DNA of 49,588 nt from Nostoc sp. LEGE 06077 (GTDB lineage Bacteria > Cyanobacteriota > Cyanobacteriia > Cyanobacteriales > Nostocaceae), in assembly GCF_015207705.1 (NCBI RefSeq), contig NZ_JADEWI010000049.1:1-49588 (forward strand), in the 5' to 3' direction. Shown one piece after another: positions 31,799-41,046 of the stretch (position 1 is the first letter of the stretch; each line of letters begins with the position of its first letter). Under the pieces are notes generated by a model. It did no database searches, was not told where the DNA came from, and was given only the letters and a program-made list of their open reading frames with translations. A program made the translations under genes and the position numbers.

Positions 31799-31909
31799 AC
31801 TCAGGACGTATGCAGTCAGACGAAGAATCAAGGTTTTAGTGGAGGTGAGGGGTGTAGATTTTCAAAACCCTTACCCCCTCAAACCAATTCTCAACAGACA
31901 AAAGTCCTG

Positions 31910-32887
31910 TTAAAGCTGATAAGCCACGAGGAAAACTTCGACTTCAGCGGCGGTGGGTTGAGAAGCGATCGCACCTGGTTTAATCGTAGTCAATGCTCCC
32001 ACCGCACTAGCATAAGTAACAATACGCTTTACTGTGTCTGCATCTGCTAATCTCTGGATACCATGCTGACTTAGTTGGTGGATAAATCCTGCCAAAAAGC
32101 TATCTCCTGCACCAGTTGTATCAACTACTTTCACAGGGAAAGAAGGTAAGACACCTTCACTACCACCTAAACAATAGGCGCAACCTTTATCTCCATCTGT
32201 CACCAACACTCCTTCTACAGAACCTAGACGGTAAGTAATAGCTCCTGCATCTGCGGTATCAAATAACCATTCTGCTTCCTCTTTGGAGAGTTTGAGAAAG
32301 TCAACGCGCTTAAATGTGTCGTGAATTTTTTGCCGCGCGATATTTTCATCTTGCCAAAATACTGGTCGCCAGTTGACATCCAGTATAATCTTCAGGTCGA
32401 ATTGTTCTGCTAAATCTAAAGCCCGATGAACAGCCTGTTCACTGTCGGGATAGGCTAACTCCAAAGTACCCAAAACGAGAAAATCTGCCTCTTGAAACAG
32501 CGAAACAGGTAATTGCTTGGCTTGTAGGCGGGTGTCGGCAAATTCAGCTGTATCATATTGACCGAACCCAGCAAAAGTGCGATCGCCTGCTAAATCCCGT
32601 GTCACATACACTTGTCGCGTTGGCGCAGTCGGATGACGTTGTACACCCGTTATATCTACACCAACTTCTTGTAGTAACTGAACCAGTGCATTTCCTGGTT
32701 CATCTTCACCCACGGCTCCGACAAATCCGGTGGAAGTTCCCAGTTTCACCAAAGCACAGGCCACATTAGCTGGCGCTCCTCCTGGATAAGGAGTCCAAGA
32801 TTGCACTTCTTCCAGCTTTAGTCCCAATTGATCGGCTAAACAATCGAACAGAATTTCACCAAGACACAAAACACGGGGATTGCTCAT
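31910..32887 (-). CDS. PfkB-family carbohydrate kinase, probable fructokinase
   Basis: The 325-residue sugar kinase has the ribokinase-like fold. The first PfkB block is YPGGAPANVACALVKLGTSTGFVGAVGEDEPGNAL (residues about 33-67). The ATP-binding and catalytic block VVDTTGAGDSFLAGFIHQL lies near residue 250, with the catalytic Asp in GAGD. It starts VLCLGEILFDCLAD like bacterial fructokinases, which phosphorylate fructose from sucrose cleavage. A sugar such as ribose or 2-keto-3-deoxygluconate cannot be excluded. It is convergent with sfsA and stands alone. Confidence 0.85.
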   Translation of the reverse strand: MSNPRVLCLGEILFDCLADQLGLKLEEVQSWTPYPGGAPANVACALVKLGTSTGFVGAVGEDEPGNALVQLLQEVGVDITGVQRHPTAPTRQVYVTRDLAGDRTFAGFGQYDTAEFADTRLQAKQLPVSLFQEADFLVLGTLELAYPDSEQAVHRALDLAEQFDLKIILDVNWRPVFWQDENIARQKIHDTFKRVDFLKLSKEEAEWLFDTADAGAITYRLGSVEGVLVTDGDKGCAYCLGGSEGVLPSFPVKVVDTTGAGDSFLAGFIHQLSQHGIQRLADADTVKRIVTYASAVGALTTIKPGAIASQPTAAEVEVFLVAYQL

Positions 32888-33361
32888 CTGATTTTAGATT
32901 TTAGATTTGGTTGAGAAAGTTGAGAAGAATCCTGAAGTCAGAATTCAAAAATAAATGCTTTTCAGAGTTTTTTTGCCTGAACTTTAAATTTTAAATTCTG
33001 AGTTTTCCCTGTTGACCCCTGACTTTTCAGTTATTGTGAGGTCAGTATAAAATCTACAATAATCTTCATTATCTGTCGCCAGTCCTTCATAGAATTCAAT
33101 AGCAATTTTTATTACTCTTACAGAATGTGTAGGCTATAATTTCTGCTTTTATTTCTTGATAAGAATACTTATTTTTTTGTAAAAATAAGTGCCAAAAAAT
33201 ACTTGTATCCTCCAAAGGTCAAATTTTTCATTCAGTTGAACTTGAAAAAAATTATTGTCAATCGTATTGCAGCTAACACTTCAAATCCCTACCAACAAAA
33301 GAATCTTCTAGAATTAAATAGAGTGATTAAGTACATATACCAAGAGAGGATAGAATCAGTC
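32888..33361. other. gap between fructokinase and the LuxR-type regulator
   Basis: The first 100 bases contain TTTTAGATTT-type repeats. An open frame from 33203 is continuous with the regulator but looks unlike protein until 33362. I see no other gene. The promoter and leader of the regulator and the promoter of the kinase must lie here. Confidence 0.4.
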
Positions 33362-33625
33362 ATGGCTGGTGGCGAGTCTCAGACCCCTGTTACTCTGTCA
33401 GACAGAGAACTGCAAATTATCGACTTAGTGGCCGCTGGCTTAACTAACCAAGAGATTGCAGCAAAATTGGAAATTAGCAAACGAACAGTTGATAACCACA
33501 TCAGCAATATTCTCACCAAAACCCAAACCGAAAACCGAGTGGCTCTTGTCCGCTGGGCTTTACAGTGGGGTAAGGTCTGCTTGAATGATGTGAATTGCTG
33601 TTCTCTACCTAACCCGAACGAATGA
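33362..33625 (+). CDS. pedR: small LuxR/FixJ-type HTH regulator, PedR-like
   Basis: From ATG 33362 the product is 87 residues: a short N-terminus and a GerE/LuxR helix-turn-helix (LSDRELQIIDLVAAGLTNQE, then IAAKLEISKRTVDNHISNILTKTQ). The tail WALQWGKVCLNDVNCCSLP is Cys-rich. There is no receiver domain. The size, position of the HTH and terminal cysteines match PedR (Ssl0564-type), a cyanobacterial regulator whose activity follows photosynthetic electron transport through a redox-active cysteine. The identification is by recollection. The upstream in-frame extension to 33203 would add 53 residues of poor composition and is not favoured. Confidence 0.65.
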   Translation: MAGGESQTPVTLSDRELQIIDLVAAGLTNQEIAAKLEISKRTVDNHISNILTKTQTENRVALVRWALQWGKVCLNDVNCCSLPNPNE

Positions 33626-34007
33626 GTTATGTCCTAGTACAGATGCGGTCAATGGCGTTTGGCAGATGCCATAAATCGCGTCTCATATTGCGATAAATTT
33701 CGTCTGGCGTGCAGTTACGACATTTAGACGGTTCACTGCTTGTTTTCCTCCTCACGCATCTATTTCAGCGTGAACCTTAGTTCTCGCTCGCATCAACACC
33801 AAGCAGAACAGATTACTCAGTTATTAGTTATCGTGCAAGACTGTTACCATTGATTCAGTTTGACAAAACTGGATCAATGGTACATTTCACCATATTTAAA
33901 AAGATATTTATCCAGTCATCAATAAAAATTAGCAATAAACCCTGGCCACAAACGCTACATTTGTAAGAAATCTATGTTGCTCCATCAGTTTGAGGCGCAG
34001 TGTTGCT
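33626..34007. other. 382-bp gap with strong hairpin
   Basis: No protein gene is seen. The gap contains a 6-bp stem around 33750-33772 (TCACGC / GCGTGA) and a 17-bp hairpin at 33845-33882. It may hold a small RNA, and must hold the promoter of the next gene. Confidence 0.45.
33845..33882. ncRNA. 17-bp hairpin of unknown role
   Basis: TACCATTGATTCAGTTT and AAACTGGATCAATGGTA pair over 17 bp with a single G-U wobble around the tetraloop GACA. There is no T run after it. It may be part of a small RNA, a processing site or a short mobile palindrome. Confidence 0.4.
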
Positions 34008-34670
34008 ATGGAAACTTCTGCTTCTATTCAAGGTGGCTTGTCTTCCTTTAACTTTTTTAACTTTGACTTCACTACACCTCAATCTACCCTAGATGCTGAT
34101 TTAGCCAGACAGCTATCATTCGTTCCGGGTTTGAAAGAAATACTCATGCTACGGCAAGTTCACGCCCTAGAACACGCTACTGTCTGGATTCTGAGTGAAA
34201 CAAAAAACGCCCATACTCCCCCAGGAAGACCCAATACCATTCAACTCGATAATGAATTATTAGGTGGTTTGTCCACTGATCAAGGATTTTATCTCTATGG
34301 TGAAGTCAATATTAGCAACTTGCGGCGTGCCGTTAGCCAAGCCCTTCATCGCCTGACACATGGTGAATGGGATTTGGCAGTTCATCCCCGTTGCGGGACA
34401 AATGTATCAGTCACAATGTTGTTAACAGCGGGACTGGCTGTAGGTGTGCATTTGTTGTTACCCTTCCGCCCAGTTGAACAATTAATTGGTTTAGGACTAG
34501 CCGCTACAACAGCAGCAGAAATTGCCCCAGATATAGGCTCAATAGCCCAACGTTATCTGACAACAGCTATTCCTTTTAATCTGACGGTAGAAAATATTAC
34601 TATCACGCGTGATGTTTGGGGCAGGCAAGGGCATTTTGTCAAGGTAAAATGGCAAGAACCTAATTTGTAA
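34008..34670 (+). CDS. DUF6391-type conserved cyanobacterial protein
   Basis: ATG 34008 (METSASIQGG) is preferred over an in-frame TTG at 33990, giving 220 residues. I recall this as a family annotated DUF6391. Conserved-looking features are LRQVHALEHATVWILSE near residue 54, HPRCGTNVSVTMLLTAGLAVGVHLLLPF near residue 125, and TAAEIAPDIGSIAQRYLTT near residue 165. The HALEH and HPRCG histidines and cysteine could bind metal. A hydrophobic stretch near residues 132-152 may be one membrane span. The function is unknown. It precedes a glycosyltransferase gene by six bases, so the two are probably co-transcribed. Confidence 0.7.
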   Translation: METSASIQGGLSSFNFFNFDFTTPQSTLDADLARQLSFVPGLKEILMLRQVHALEHATVWILSETKNAHTPPGRPNTIQLDNELLGGLSTDQGFYLYGEVNISNLRRAVSQALHRLTHGEWDLAVHPRCGTNVSVTMLLTAGLAVGVHLLLPFRPVEQLIGLGLAATTAAEIAPDIGSIAQRYLTTAIPFNLTVENITITRDVWGRQGHFVKVKWQEPNL

Positions 34671-34676
34671 TTTGTC

Positions 34677-35675
34677 ATGCGAAAATTGTACTTCCTGCTT
34701 CCTGGTACCAGTGGCAAATTTGCCTGTGGTGGTCTCTGGGCAGAATTAAAAACATTGAAACTTACTCAACAAATTTGTAGCGCGGAAGTTGTCACTTACC
34801 GCCAAAGGGAAACAGGTAAGGTGTTCTTGAATGATTTGCTCAAACAAGCAAATTTAGATGATGTAATTTTTGTGATTAGTTGGGGATTTGATGTAGCTAA
34901 ATTAGCAACCAAACTCAAGCCATACAATGTGGTTTATCATGCCCACAGTTCTGGTTACAAATTTAATCTACCTGCGAGTATTCCCATTATTACTGTGAGC
35001 CGCAACACCTTGGGTTATTGGGGTCAAAAGTCACCCAATACGTTACTTTATTATTTACCAAATGAAATTAGTCCTGAATTTAAAAATTTACATCTAGCGC
35101 GAGATATAGATGTGTTAGTACAGGCGCGAAAATCTTCTGAGTATTTATTAACTGAGTTAATTCCCACATTAAAACAAAAATGCAATGTGCAGGTTGTGGA
35201 TTCTTATGTAGAAGATTTACCGGGATTATTTAATCGAGCTAAGGTTTACCTTTACGATTCGGCAGAATATTGGGCGCAACAGGCTGTAAGTGAAGGCTTT
35301 GGATTGCAACCAATGGAAGCGTTAGCTTGCGGGTGTCAGGTATTTTCTAGCATCAATGGTGGGCTTGCCGATTATTTAGATCCGGGATTTAATTGTTATA
35401 AAATTGCTGGTTATTCCCAAGAGTATGATGTTGGTAGGATTCTCAAAGTAATTCAATCTTCAACAGGTTTAAGTTTGTCGGAACATGTGCTGCAAGAGTA
35501 CCGCCATGAAAATATACTGCAAAGACTGCAAGTAATTCTCGATGAATTAAATGAGTTTTTTGACCACAAACAGCATCATCAATCTAATATCAAAAGTTTG
35601 ACGCAAATAAGATTAAGCACATTAATTATTAAAAGTATACTTAATAAAGTAAAGAAAAAATATTTGCGAGTTTAA
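34677..35675 (+). CDS. glycosyltransferase (GT-B type)
   Basis: The 332-residue protein has the two-domain GT-B pattern. The N-terminal domain begins LYFLLPGTSGKFACGGLWAELKTL and includes VVYHAHSSGYKF near residue 90. The C-terminal donor-binding domain includes VSEGFGLQPMEALACGCQVFSSINGGLADYL near residues 205-235, the EGFGLxPxEALACG signature of family 4-like transferases. The acceptor and sugar are unknown; cell-surface polysaccharide or glycolipid is likely. The start codon lies six bases after the DUF6391 gene. The C-terminal 40 residues are Lys-rich and may be amphipathic. Confidence 0.8.
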   Translation: MRKLYFLLPGTSGKFACGGLWAELKTLKLTQQICSAEVVTYRQRETGKVFLNDLLKQANLDDVIFVISWGFDVAKLATKLKPYNVVYHAHSSGYKFNLPASIPIITVSRNTLGYWGQKSPNTLLYYLPNEISPEFKNLHLARDIDVLVQARKSSEYLLTELIPTLKQKCNVQVVDSYVEDLPGLFNRAKVYLYDSAEYWAQQAVSEGFGLQPMEALACGCQVFSSINGGLADYLDPGFNCYKIAGYSQEYDVGRILKVIQSSTGLSLSEHVLQEYRHENILQRLQVILDELNEFFDHKQHHQSNIKSLTQIRLSTLIIKSILNKVKKKYLRV

Positions 35676-35834
35676 TTGTATATCTCAGAAAAAATACTTA
35701 CATCTTTAGCTATCTGTGCCAGTTTCTCTAATGGAACATAGTAAGCTTTATAGGAGATTACATTTGAGTTGGTTGCGGATAACATGGAATTGCACTTGTA
35801 GGTATCACATATAACTTCATTCAGGGGGTAAAGT

Positions 35835-36236
35835 ATGAAACGCCCATTTATAATTTTAGCTGTGGTTGTCAGTGCGATCGCCCTTGCTCGTCCTGTCCAA
35901 GCTCAAACAGCCGAACTCACTCCATTAACTATTGAACGCAACGAAGCTGCTACCCTAATTACTGAACCAATTACAATCAACAGTAGCGCAGTTAACGACA
36001 GCGATCGCGCTCATACCTTAAGACAAGTTGCTAACTCTATCGGCCGAGTCCACGAAGAAAAAGGATGTAAAAATATCAAACCTTTAGAAATTCTTAATGA
36101 TCCTGAAGCAGCAATTAAGGAATGCGAAAAACCAAATAATAGCCAACCGAATCAGCGTAACGGCGAACCAGTAGATTACTTAAAAGTTCCTCGTCTAGAT
36201 TCTGGTGGTGTCAGTTTGACAGTTACACAGTTTTAA
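35835..36236 (+). CDS. secreted protein of unknown function
   Basis: The 133-residue protein has a clear signal peptide (MKRPFIILAVVVSAIALARPVQA, cleaved near residue 23). The mature part of about 110 residues starts TAELTPLTIERNEAATLITEP and has two Cys (KGCKNIKPLE and KECEKP) that may form a disulfide. No domain is recognised. A bidirectional terminator follows. It has a weak ribosome site (GGGGG at 35825-35829) before ATG 35835. Confidence 0.65.
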   Translation: MKRPFIILAVVVSAIALARPVQAQTAELTPLTIERNEAATLITEPITINSSAVNDSDRAHTLRQVANSIGRVHEEKGCKNIKPLEILNDPEAAIKECEKPNNSQPNQRNGEPVDYLKVPRLDSGGVSLTVTQF

Positions 36237-36283
36237 AACAATCTCCAACTAAATATTGATTTGTGAAAATTAGTCAGCTTTAG

Positions 36284-36319
36284 ATCCCCGACTTAATCAA
36301 GAAGTCGGGGATTTGGTTT
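36284..36319. terminator. bidirectional terminator
   Basis: ATCCCCGACTT (36284-36294) and AAGTCGGGGAT (36302-36312) are perfect inverses followed by TTGGTTTTT. It lies between two convergent genes. Confidence 0.85.
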
Positions 36320-36343
36320 TTGAGAAATTAACAATTTTAGGCT

Positions 36344-37750
36344 TTATTCAATGGCAAAAGATTGAATCATTTTTTCCACTACTGGTAAAAATTTATGATA
36401 GTCTTCAACGTTTGCCGTATAAGTAATGATATATGCATTATCATTTTGCAAAGTCCAAACTTGCAGGCTTTTTAACCGACCACCATCACTCTTCCCGGAA
36501 AACACTAGCTGATTTGCCCGTTTATTTGCTAGTGTTGTTTCACTAGAACTTTCTATTTGAACATCATCTACAGTATTTTGAATTTCCCGAATAAATAAAT
36601 CTTTCGACTCATCTAAAGTACTAGAAAGTGGTTCTACTCTAATAGTCAAAAGTTCTTGAAATTGGTCAGCATCATTTTGCTTAGGTGATAAAAATGTCAC
36701 TATATCTTGAGTCACAGCATTGGGTGTTGCTTGTACCGCCCAGTTATCAGGATAGTTAATTTTTATTCCCTGAGCAGCGTAGTTTAAAAAGTTAGTTTTG
36801 TTAATTGTCAGTTGAGATAAAATTATTAACCCGACTGCAACTGCTGTGACTGTAATTCCCAAACCCATAAACAATCTTTTGGGCAAAGATTGTTGTAATT
36901 TAGTTAATGGTGCTTTGTCTAGCATTTCTAATGCTTGCAAGACTGACTCGGCTGTAGGGTAACGCTGACGAAAATCATAGCGCACCATTTTATCTAAAAT
37001 ACTGGCAAACTTTGGGCTAACTTTTACTTTGTCACGCCAATCAATTTCGCCTGTAGCTGGGTTTTTAGGTAATGAATGACTACCACCTGCCGGATTTATA
37101 CCTGTTAAAGCCAGAATAGCAATGATACCCACTGCATAGATATCACTACTTAAATGGGGATTACTATTAGCTTGTTCACTGGGCATATAACCAGGAGTAC
37201 CAATAGCAACAGTAAAACTTGTTTGCCCAGAGGTGTTAGTCATTTGGGTACTAATTTGTTTCACTGCCCCAAAGTCAATTAAAACTATTTTGCCATCTGA
37301 TTCTCGGCGGCGAATATTTTCAGGTTTAATGTCACGATGGATAACATGATTTTGATGTACAAATGCTAAAACAAGCAGTATATCTTTTAACAGTTGAATA
37401 ACAGCAGACTCAGTTAATTTATCACTGTAAGGCGGGAGTTCTTGTTTGAGATCATGACCGGGAATAAATTCTTGCACTAAAAAGAATTCTTCATTTTCAG
37501 CAAAGTGCGCCAATAATTGCGGAATTTGGTCATGTTTCCCTAACATTTCTAAAATATCTGCTTCTAAATCAAAAAAGCGTTTAGCGGCATTTAAGGTGTA
37601 GGGATCATTAGCAAGTGGTTTAAATTGCTTGACAACACACTGGGGATTTCCCGGTCGTTGCATATCTTGAGCTACAAAAGTCGTGCCAAATCCTCCTCGC
37701 CCCAATTGAGTCAGAATTTGGTAGCGTCCTCCGACCGTTTGACCCAGCAT
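36344..37750 (-). CDS. Ser/Thr protein kinase with extracytoplasmic PsbP-like domain
   Basis: The 468-residue protein has a Hanks-type kinase domain (residues about 10-270): LGRGGFGTTFVAQD, VHQNHVIHRDIKPENIRRR, IDFGAVKQI, and GTPGYMPSEQ. These give all catalytic residues, with Lys in CVVKQF. A single membrane helix follows (FMGLGITVTAVAVGLIILSQ, about 293-312). The remaining 150 residues (YAAQGIKINYPDNWAVQ near the start, VEKMIQSFAIE at the end) resemble PsbP/Mog1-fold domains. The layout fits a membrane receptor kinase with a sensing domain outside the cytoplasm. It is divergent from the glycosyltransferase-TPR gene. The signal is unknown. Confidence 0.88.
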   Translation of the reverse strand: MLGQTVGGRYQILTQLGRGGFGTTFVAQDMQRPGNPQCVVKQFKPLANDPYTLNAAKRFFDLEADILEMLGKHDQIPQLLAHFAENEEFFLVQEFIPGHDLKQELPPYSDKLTESAVIQLLKDILLVLAFVHQNHVIHRDIKPENIRRRESDGKIVLIDFGAVKQISTQMTNTSGQTSFTVAIGTPGYMPSEQANSNPHLSSDIYAVGIIAILALTGINPAGGSHSLPKNPATGEIDWRDKVKVSPKFASILDKMVRYDFRQRYPTAESVLQALEMLDKAPLTKLQQSLPKRLFMGLGITVTAVAVGLIILSQLTINKTNFLNYAAQGIKINYPDNWAVQATPNAVTQDIVTFLSPKQNDADQFQELLTIRVEPLSSTLDESKDLFIREIQNTVDDVQIESSSETTLANKRANQLVFSGKSDGGRLKSLQVWTLQNDNAYIITYTANVEDYHKFLPVVEKMIQSFAIE

Positions 37751-38005
37751 GAAGTTTCCCCTCTCTTTGAGAATAACTCACTCACTGATTTGTTAATCTT
37801 GATTTTTGCACATAATAAAGTGCTAAGTGCTGACTAGCAGCCAGTAGAGTTGACATATAGCTATCCTGTTGGATTTATAAACTACTCGTAGAGACAGGGA
37901 GTAGATATGTGGGTAACTCATTGAGAATTGCTAAATTGTGTCGGAATTTTTGAAAGTGCATCTCCTATGCTTAATAAATTGAAATAAATAAGTTGAAGTT
38001 TGCTT

Positions 38006-39253
38006 ATGAGTATTAGTCTGTGCATGATTGTGAAAAACGAAGAAACTACGCTACCGAAATGCCTAAATAGTGTGAAAAGTTTTGTTGATGAAATGGTAGT
38101 GTTAGATACAGGCTCTAGCGATCGCACTCCCGAAGTCGCTAAACAATTTGGTGCAAAAGTGCATCATTTTCAATGGTCGAATAACTTTAGTACTGCCCGC
38201 AATGCAGCTTTAAAATATGTTACGGGTGATTGGGTGCTGGTTTTAGATGCGGATGAAATTCTTACACCCAGCATTGTGCCACAGATGCAGGCAGCAATCG
38301 AAAGTGATGAATATATCTTAATTAACCTGATTCGCCAAGAAGTTGGGGCAATTCAATCTCCCTATTCTTTAGTTTCGCGGTTGTTTCGCAATCATCCAGA
38401 AATTCGCTTTGAACGGCCTTATCATGCCTTAGTGGATGACAGTGTAGCGGCAATTATCAAAAAAGAACCTCATTGGCAAGTGGGTTATTTGCAGGGTGTA
38501 GCGATTCTGCATACAGGATATCAAAAAAGAGCGATCGCCCAAAATAATAAATCGGTCAAAGCGCAAGCCGCAATGTTAGAGTTTCTCTCCACCCATCCCA
38601 ATGATCCTTATGTTTGCAGTAAATTAGGGGCGCTATACGTTGAAACTGGCAAAGTCTCTCAAGGTATTGAGTTATTGCAACGTGGACTCAACCAAGCAAT
38701 GGGTCAGTCGATGGAGAAAACAAATTTAGCTTGTATGGCGGTAAATCAATCAGAAGAAAACTACGAAATCTTATATGAACTGCACTATCATTTAGGCATT
38801 GCTTATAATCATTTAAAAAAGCCCCAACAAGCCCTAGAACACTATCAAGCTGCCATTAAATTGCCGATTTATCATATCCTCAAATTGGGAGCATATAACA
38901 ATTTAGGTAACTTACTCAAAGATGCAGGAGATTTAAACAGCGCCAAAAAAGCTTACGAAACAGCTTTAAAGATTGACCCAGATTTTGCTACCGGACATTA
39001 CAACCTGGGGATGACATTAAAAGCTTTGAATTTGTTTACTGATGCGATCGCTTGTTATCAAAAAGCCATCCGCTTGAATCCTTACTACGCCGAAGCATAT
39101 CAGAATTTAGGTGTAGTGCAGCTAAAAGTTGGCAATCTCCAAGCTAGTATGACAGCTTTTAAAAATGCGATTTTGCTACACGAACAGCAGCAGAATCTCG
39201 AAGAAGCCAAAAGACTGCGCCAAGGTTTATACGAGATAGGATTGATGAGGTAA
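38006..39253 (+). CDS. glycosyltransferase family 2 with C-terminal TPR repeats
   Basis: ATG 38006 (MSISLCMIVKNEE) is preferred over TTG 38000, giving 415 residues. The N-terminal GT-A domain (to about residue 180) has SLCMIVKNEETTLPKCLNSV, then VLDTGSSDRTPEVAKQFGAKV, and the DXD-like motif VLDADEIL near residue 88. Residues about 190-405 form TPR-type helical repeats (AYNNLGNLLKDAGDLNSAKK; ATGHYNLGMTLKALNLFTDA; AEAYQNLGVVQLKVGNLQAS). This fusion is common in cyanobacteria, probably for glycan or glycoprotein synthesis; the TPR part may bind the acceptor or partner proteins. It is divergent from the kinase gene. Confidence 0.88.
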   Translation: MSISLCMIVKNEETTLPKCLNSVKSFVDEMVVLDTGSSDRTPEVAKQFGAKVHHFQWSNNFSTARNAALKYVTGDWVLVLDADEILTPSIVPQMQAAIESDEYILINLIRQEVGAIQSPYSLVSRLFRNHPEIRFERPYHALVDDSVAAIIKKEPHWQVGYLQGVAILHTGYQKRAIAQNNKSVKAQAAMLEFLSTHPNDPYVCSKLGALYVETGKVSQGIELLQRGLNQAMGQSMEKTNLACMAVNQSEENYEILYELHYHLGIAYNHLKKPQQALEHYQAAIKLPIYHILKLGAYNNLGNLLKDAGDLNSAKKAYETALKIDPDFATGHYNLGMTLKALNLFTDAIACYQKAIRLNPYYAEAYQNLGVVQLKVGNLQASMTAFKNAILLHEQQQNLEEAKRLRQGLYEIGLMR

Positions 39254-39534
39254 AGACTGCGGGCAACTTGTGAGTTAGAAAATTACGTAATAATAAAAGA
39301 TGAGTATTTTTTTAGCAGAGATATTGAACATATAGCTAGTAGCTCAGATAAATTAGGATATTTTTCAGCATGAATACCAGGAATATTCATACTCCAGTCT
39401 CGTGCCTCCTGACTTCTGTCTGCTGCTATAAAATTCATACTTAATATCTCGCTAAAAACTAATGATTGCCTCTTTGAGCATTAATTAAGCATTTTAGAGG
39501 ACTCACAAGCTAAAAACCTTACCAATTCGAGATA

Positions 39535-40722
39535 ATGCGCGTAATTTTGATGACAGGCAAAGGCGGTGTGGGTAAAACCTCTGTTGCTGCTGCTACCGGA
39601 CTTCGTTGTGCAGAACTCGGCTACCGCACACTAGTTTTGAGTACAGACCCCGCCCACTCCCTAGCTGATAGTTTTGATTTAGACCTGGGTCATGCACCCA
39701 AACAAATTCGCCCAAATTTGTGGGGCGCTGAACTGGATGCACTACAAGAACTAGAAGGTAACTGGGGTGCTGTGAAGCGCTACATTACCCAAGTTTTACA
39801 GGCGCGAGGTTTAGAAGGAGTCCAGGCGGAAGAATTAGCCATATTACCGGGTATGGATGAAATTTTCAGCTTGGTAAGAATGAAACGCCACTACGATGAA
39901 GGCGATTTTGATGTTTTAATCATTGACTCAGCCCCCACTGGCACAGCTTTGCGTTTGTTGAGTTTACCAGAAGTTGGTGGCTGGTATATGCGCCGCTTCT
40001 ACAAACCGTTTCAAAATATCTCGGTAGCACTGCGTCCTTTAGTGGAACCATTTTTTAAACCCATTGTCGGTTTTTCTCTACCAGATAAAGAGGTAATGGA
40101 TGCACCTTACGAGTTTTATGAACAAATAGAAGCCCTGGAAAAAGTATTAACAGATAATACCCAAACTTCTGTGCGTCTTGTCACTAATCCAGAGAAGATG
40201 GTGATTAAAGAATCGCTACGCGCTCATGCTTACTTAAGCTTGTACAATGTAGCCACAGATTTAGTAGTTGCTAATCGGATTATTCCCCCAGAGGTAGAAG
40301 ATCCATTCTTCCAGCGTTGGAAACAAAATCAAGAACAATATCGTCACGAAATTCACGAAAATTTCCATCCTCTACCTGTGAAAGAAGTGCCGCTTTTTTC
40401 AGAAGAAATGTGTGGCTTGCCTGCACTAGAAAGACTCAAGGATATTCTTTACAAAGACGAAGACCCTAGTCAAGTTTATTACAAAGAAACAACAGTTAGA
40501 GTGATACAAGAACAAAACGAATATAGTTTAGAACTGTATTTACCAGGTATTCCCAAACACCAAATTCAACTCAGTAAAGTAGGTGATGAATTAAACATCA
40601 CAATTGGCAACCATCGCCGTAATCTTGTTCTGCCCCAAGCTTTGGCAGCACTACAACCTGCTGGTGCCAAGATGGAAGAAGACTATTTAAGAATTCGTTT
40701 TGCCAATAATACCAGAGTTTAA
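39535..40722 (+). CDS. ArsA/Get3-family ATPase with C-terminal Hsp20-like domain
   Basis: The 395-residue protein starts with the deviant P-loop [22 protein letters not shown], followed by [20 protein letters not shown] and [20 protein letters not shown] near residues 124-143. These are hallmarks of the ArsA/TRC40 group, in eukaryotes the Get3 factor that inserts tail-anchored proteins. The C-terminal 75 residues ([32 protein letters not shown]) form an alpha-crystallin/Hsp20-like domain, annotated with ArsA in cyanobacteria. No arsenic efflux genes are nearby, so a membrane-protein chaperone role is favoured over arsenite transport. A terminator follows. Confidence 0.88.
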   Translation: MRVILMTGKGGVGKTSVAAATGLRCAELGYRTLVLSTDPAHSLADSFDLDLGHAPKQIRPNLWGAELDALQELEGNWGAVKRYITQVLQARGLEGVQAEELAILPGMDEIFSLVRMKRHYDEGDFDVLIIDSAPTGTALRLLSLPEVGGWYMRRFYKPFQNISVALRPLVEPFFKPIVGFSLPDKEVMDAPYEFYEQIEALEKVLTDNTQTSVRLVTNPEKMVIKESLRAHAYLSLYNVATDLVVANRIIPPEVEDPFFQRWKQNQEQYRHEIHENFHPLPVKEVPLFSEEMCGLPALERLKDILYKDEDPSQVYYKETTVRVIQEQNEYSLELYLPGIPKHQIQLSKVGDELNITIGNHRRNLVLPQALAALQPAGAKMEEDYLRIRFANNTRV

Positions 40723-41046
40723 TTTTCTAGGTAAAAAGGCTCAAATAGAAATTAAACCTCAACAGTGGAGACATCAGATTTTTCTGGTCTCTACTTTTTT
40801 TATAAAAATATAAATAGCTGCTTTTTAAACTTGTTAACAAACAAAAATTCATCAAAAATATATAAATAGATGAAAACTTTTTTATAAAAAAAATAATGTA
40901 AAAACCTGTAACAAAAACCTCAGAGTATTTACTGTATTTTGACCGTGGTTTTACTGTAGACAAATAGATTCTAGAAAACTCACAATGATTTTAGATTTAT
41001 GGATGACTCGTTATTTAATTTCTGATTTTTTTAAAATTTAAAAACA
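40723..41046. other. 324-bp AT-rich gap with terminator
   Basis: The first 80 bases hold the terminator of the ArsA-type gene (40765-40800). The remainder is very AT-rich and presumably contains the promoter of the multi-GAF kinase; no gene is seen. Confidence 0.55.
40765..40800 (+). terminator. intrinsic terminator after the ArsA-type gene
   Basis: GTGGAGACATCAGA and TCTGGTCTCTAC pair with one bulge around TTTT, and the stem is followed by a run of seven or more T. Confidence 0.8.

Noticed and set aside
33203-33361. N-terminal extension of the LuxR-type regulator
   Set aside because: The residues are Lys/Asn/Ile-rich and lack a domain; starting at ATG 33362 gives the compact size of the family.
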